Assembly: GCA_965203345.1 (NCBI GenBank)
Contig: CBDBCK010000020.1
Span: forward strand, 1 to 5,963
From: CBDBCK01 sp965203345
GTDB taxonomy: Bacteria > Chloroflexota > Dehalococcoidia > Lucifugimonadales > Lucifugimonadaceae
DNA length: 5,963 nt
Reading direction: 5' to 3'
Positions 5,561-5,963 of this stretch are shown here, in pieces. Made by a program: the position numbers and the translations under genes. The stretch's first letter is position 1. Every line of letters starts with the position of its first letter. The notes under the pieces were generated by a model. The model made no database searches and was not told the DNA's origin. It saw only the letters and a list, made by a program, of their open reading frames with translations.

Positions 5561-5963
5561 CCCTACTACATTTTGACCCTGTTGCACGAGGTATCTGCCT
5601 TGGATTGAGCGGACTGGCAATGCTTGCGTCGCTGTTTTTCTTATACTTTACCATTTCGAAACGCGAAAATCGCATAGTCCGTGCAAGCCAACCGGAATTT
5701 CTCACTCTCATCTGCATTGGATGTCTTCTGATGGCCAGCACAATTGTTCCAATGTCTATGGACACACAGGTTGCCAGTGAAAGAGGATGCGATGTTGCAT
5801 GTCATTCTAAATTTTGGCTTATCAGCATTGGATTCTGCCTAACATTTACAGCATTGTTTTCCAAGCTCTGGCGGGTCAATAAAGTGATGAAGAACGCGCA
5901 AGGTTTCCGCAAAGTCAAGGTGACTCCACTCGACGTAATTGTCCCCGGTGCCATCCTTCTTGG
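5561..5963 (+). CDS. GABA-B-like class C GPCR, seven-transmembrane domain (frame-shifted, cut at TM4)
   Basis: The frame at positions 5572, 5575 ... encodes the start of a class C 7TM domain: FDPVARG, TM1 (GICLGLSGLAMLASLFFLYF, about 5590-5650), a basic first intracellular loop with the diagnostic RIVRASQPEF (5674-5700), TM2 (LTLICIGCLLMASTIVPM), a loop with two Cys (RGCDVAC), TM3 (FWLISIGFCLTFTALF) followed by the hallmark SKLWRVNKV, a second loop (KNAQGFRKVKVTPLD), and the beginning of TM4 (VIVPGAILL) at the window edge. The ALFSK-x-WR-x-NK and RASQPEF motifs are typical of GABA-B receptors, which signal through G proteins. It has no start of its own and belongs to the ectodomain upstream, but is offset by a net -1 (or +2) frame. 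The protein continues beyond the window. Confidence 0.88.

Noticed and set aside
5460..5765. 101-codon minus-strand frame
   Set aside because: Opposite strand of the receptor's linker and TM1-TM2 coding sequence.

Overview
This looks like nuclear DNA from a microalga, most likely a diatom and perhaps a pennate one. The reasons are a GABA-B-like class C receptor with a glycosylated ectodomain, an acidic/Ala-rich protein carrying an 'SSRGLE ... RR ... EQDRQ' pattern that I recall from diatom hypothetical proteins, a eukaryotic 2/2 globin with a poly-Gln leader, Kozak-type starts without Shine-Dalgarno sites, and AT-rich spacers full of short palindromes. The species assignment is inference from memory; no search was run.

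Layout, left to right. Positions 1-302 hold the 3' end of a plus-strand gene of unknown function, whose C-terminal reading frame is clear only from about 81. Positions 303-792 are an AT-rich spacer with palindromic TACATGTA / TACGTA / TAGCTAGC elements. Positions 793-1233 (minus) encode the RGLE-type protein; its N-terminus seems to continue upstream in another frame (1212-1406). Positions 1407-1920 carry no convincing gene but hold two 30-bp tandem units, each able to form a hairpin followed by T5. Positions 1921-2247 contain short protein-like stretches without a complete gene. Positions 2235-2733 (plus) are a Ser-rich protein gene whose first 32 codons lie in one frame and the rest in the +1 frame. 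Convergent to it, 2997-3572 (minus) encodes an intact truncated hemoglobin with a C-terminal membrane anchor. A short divergent promoter region (3573-3844) separates it from a large plus-strand receptor gene: the ligand-binding ectodomain at 3866-5560, then a frame change, then the seven-helix domain from about 5572 to the window edge, where it is cut in TM4.

The main oddity is that three, perhaps four, genes need a reading-frame change to make a sensible protein, while the 191-codon globin and the roughly 565-codon ectodomain are clean. At the receptor break no GT-AG intron I tried has the right phase. Assembly or sequencing indels, pseudogenes, unrecognised introns and genuine recoding remain open. 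The most distinctive intact gene is the membrane-anchored globin.
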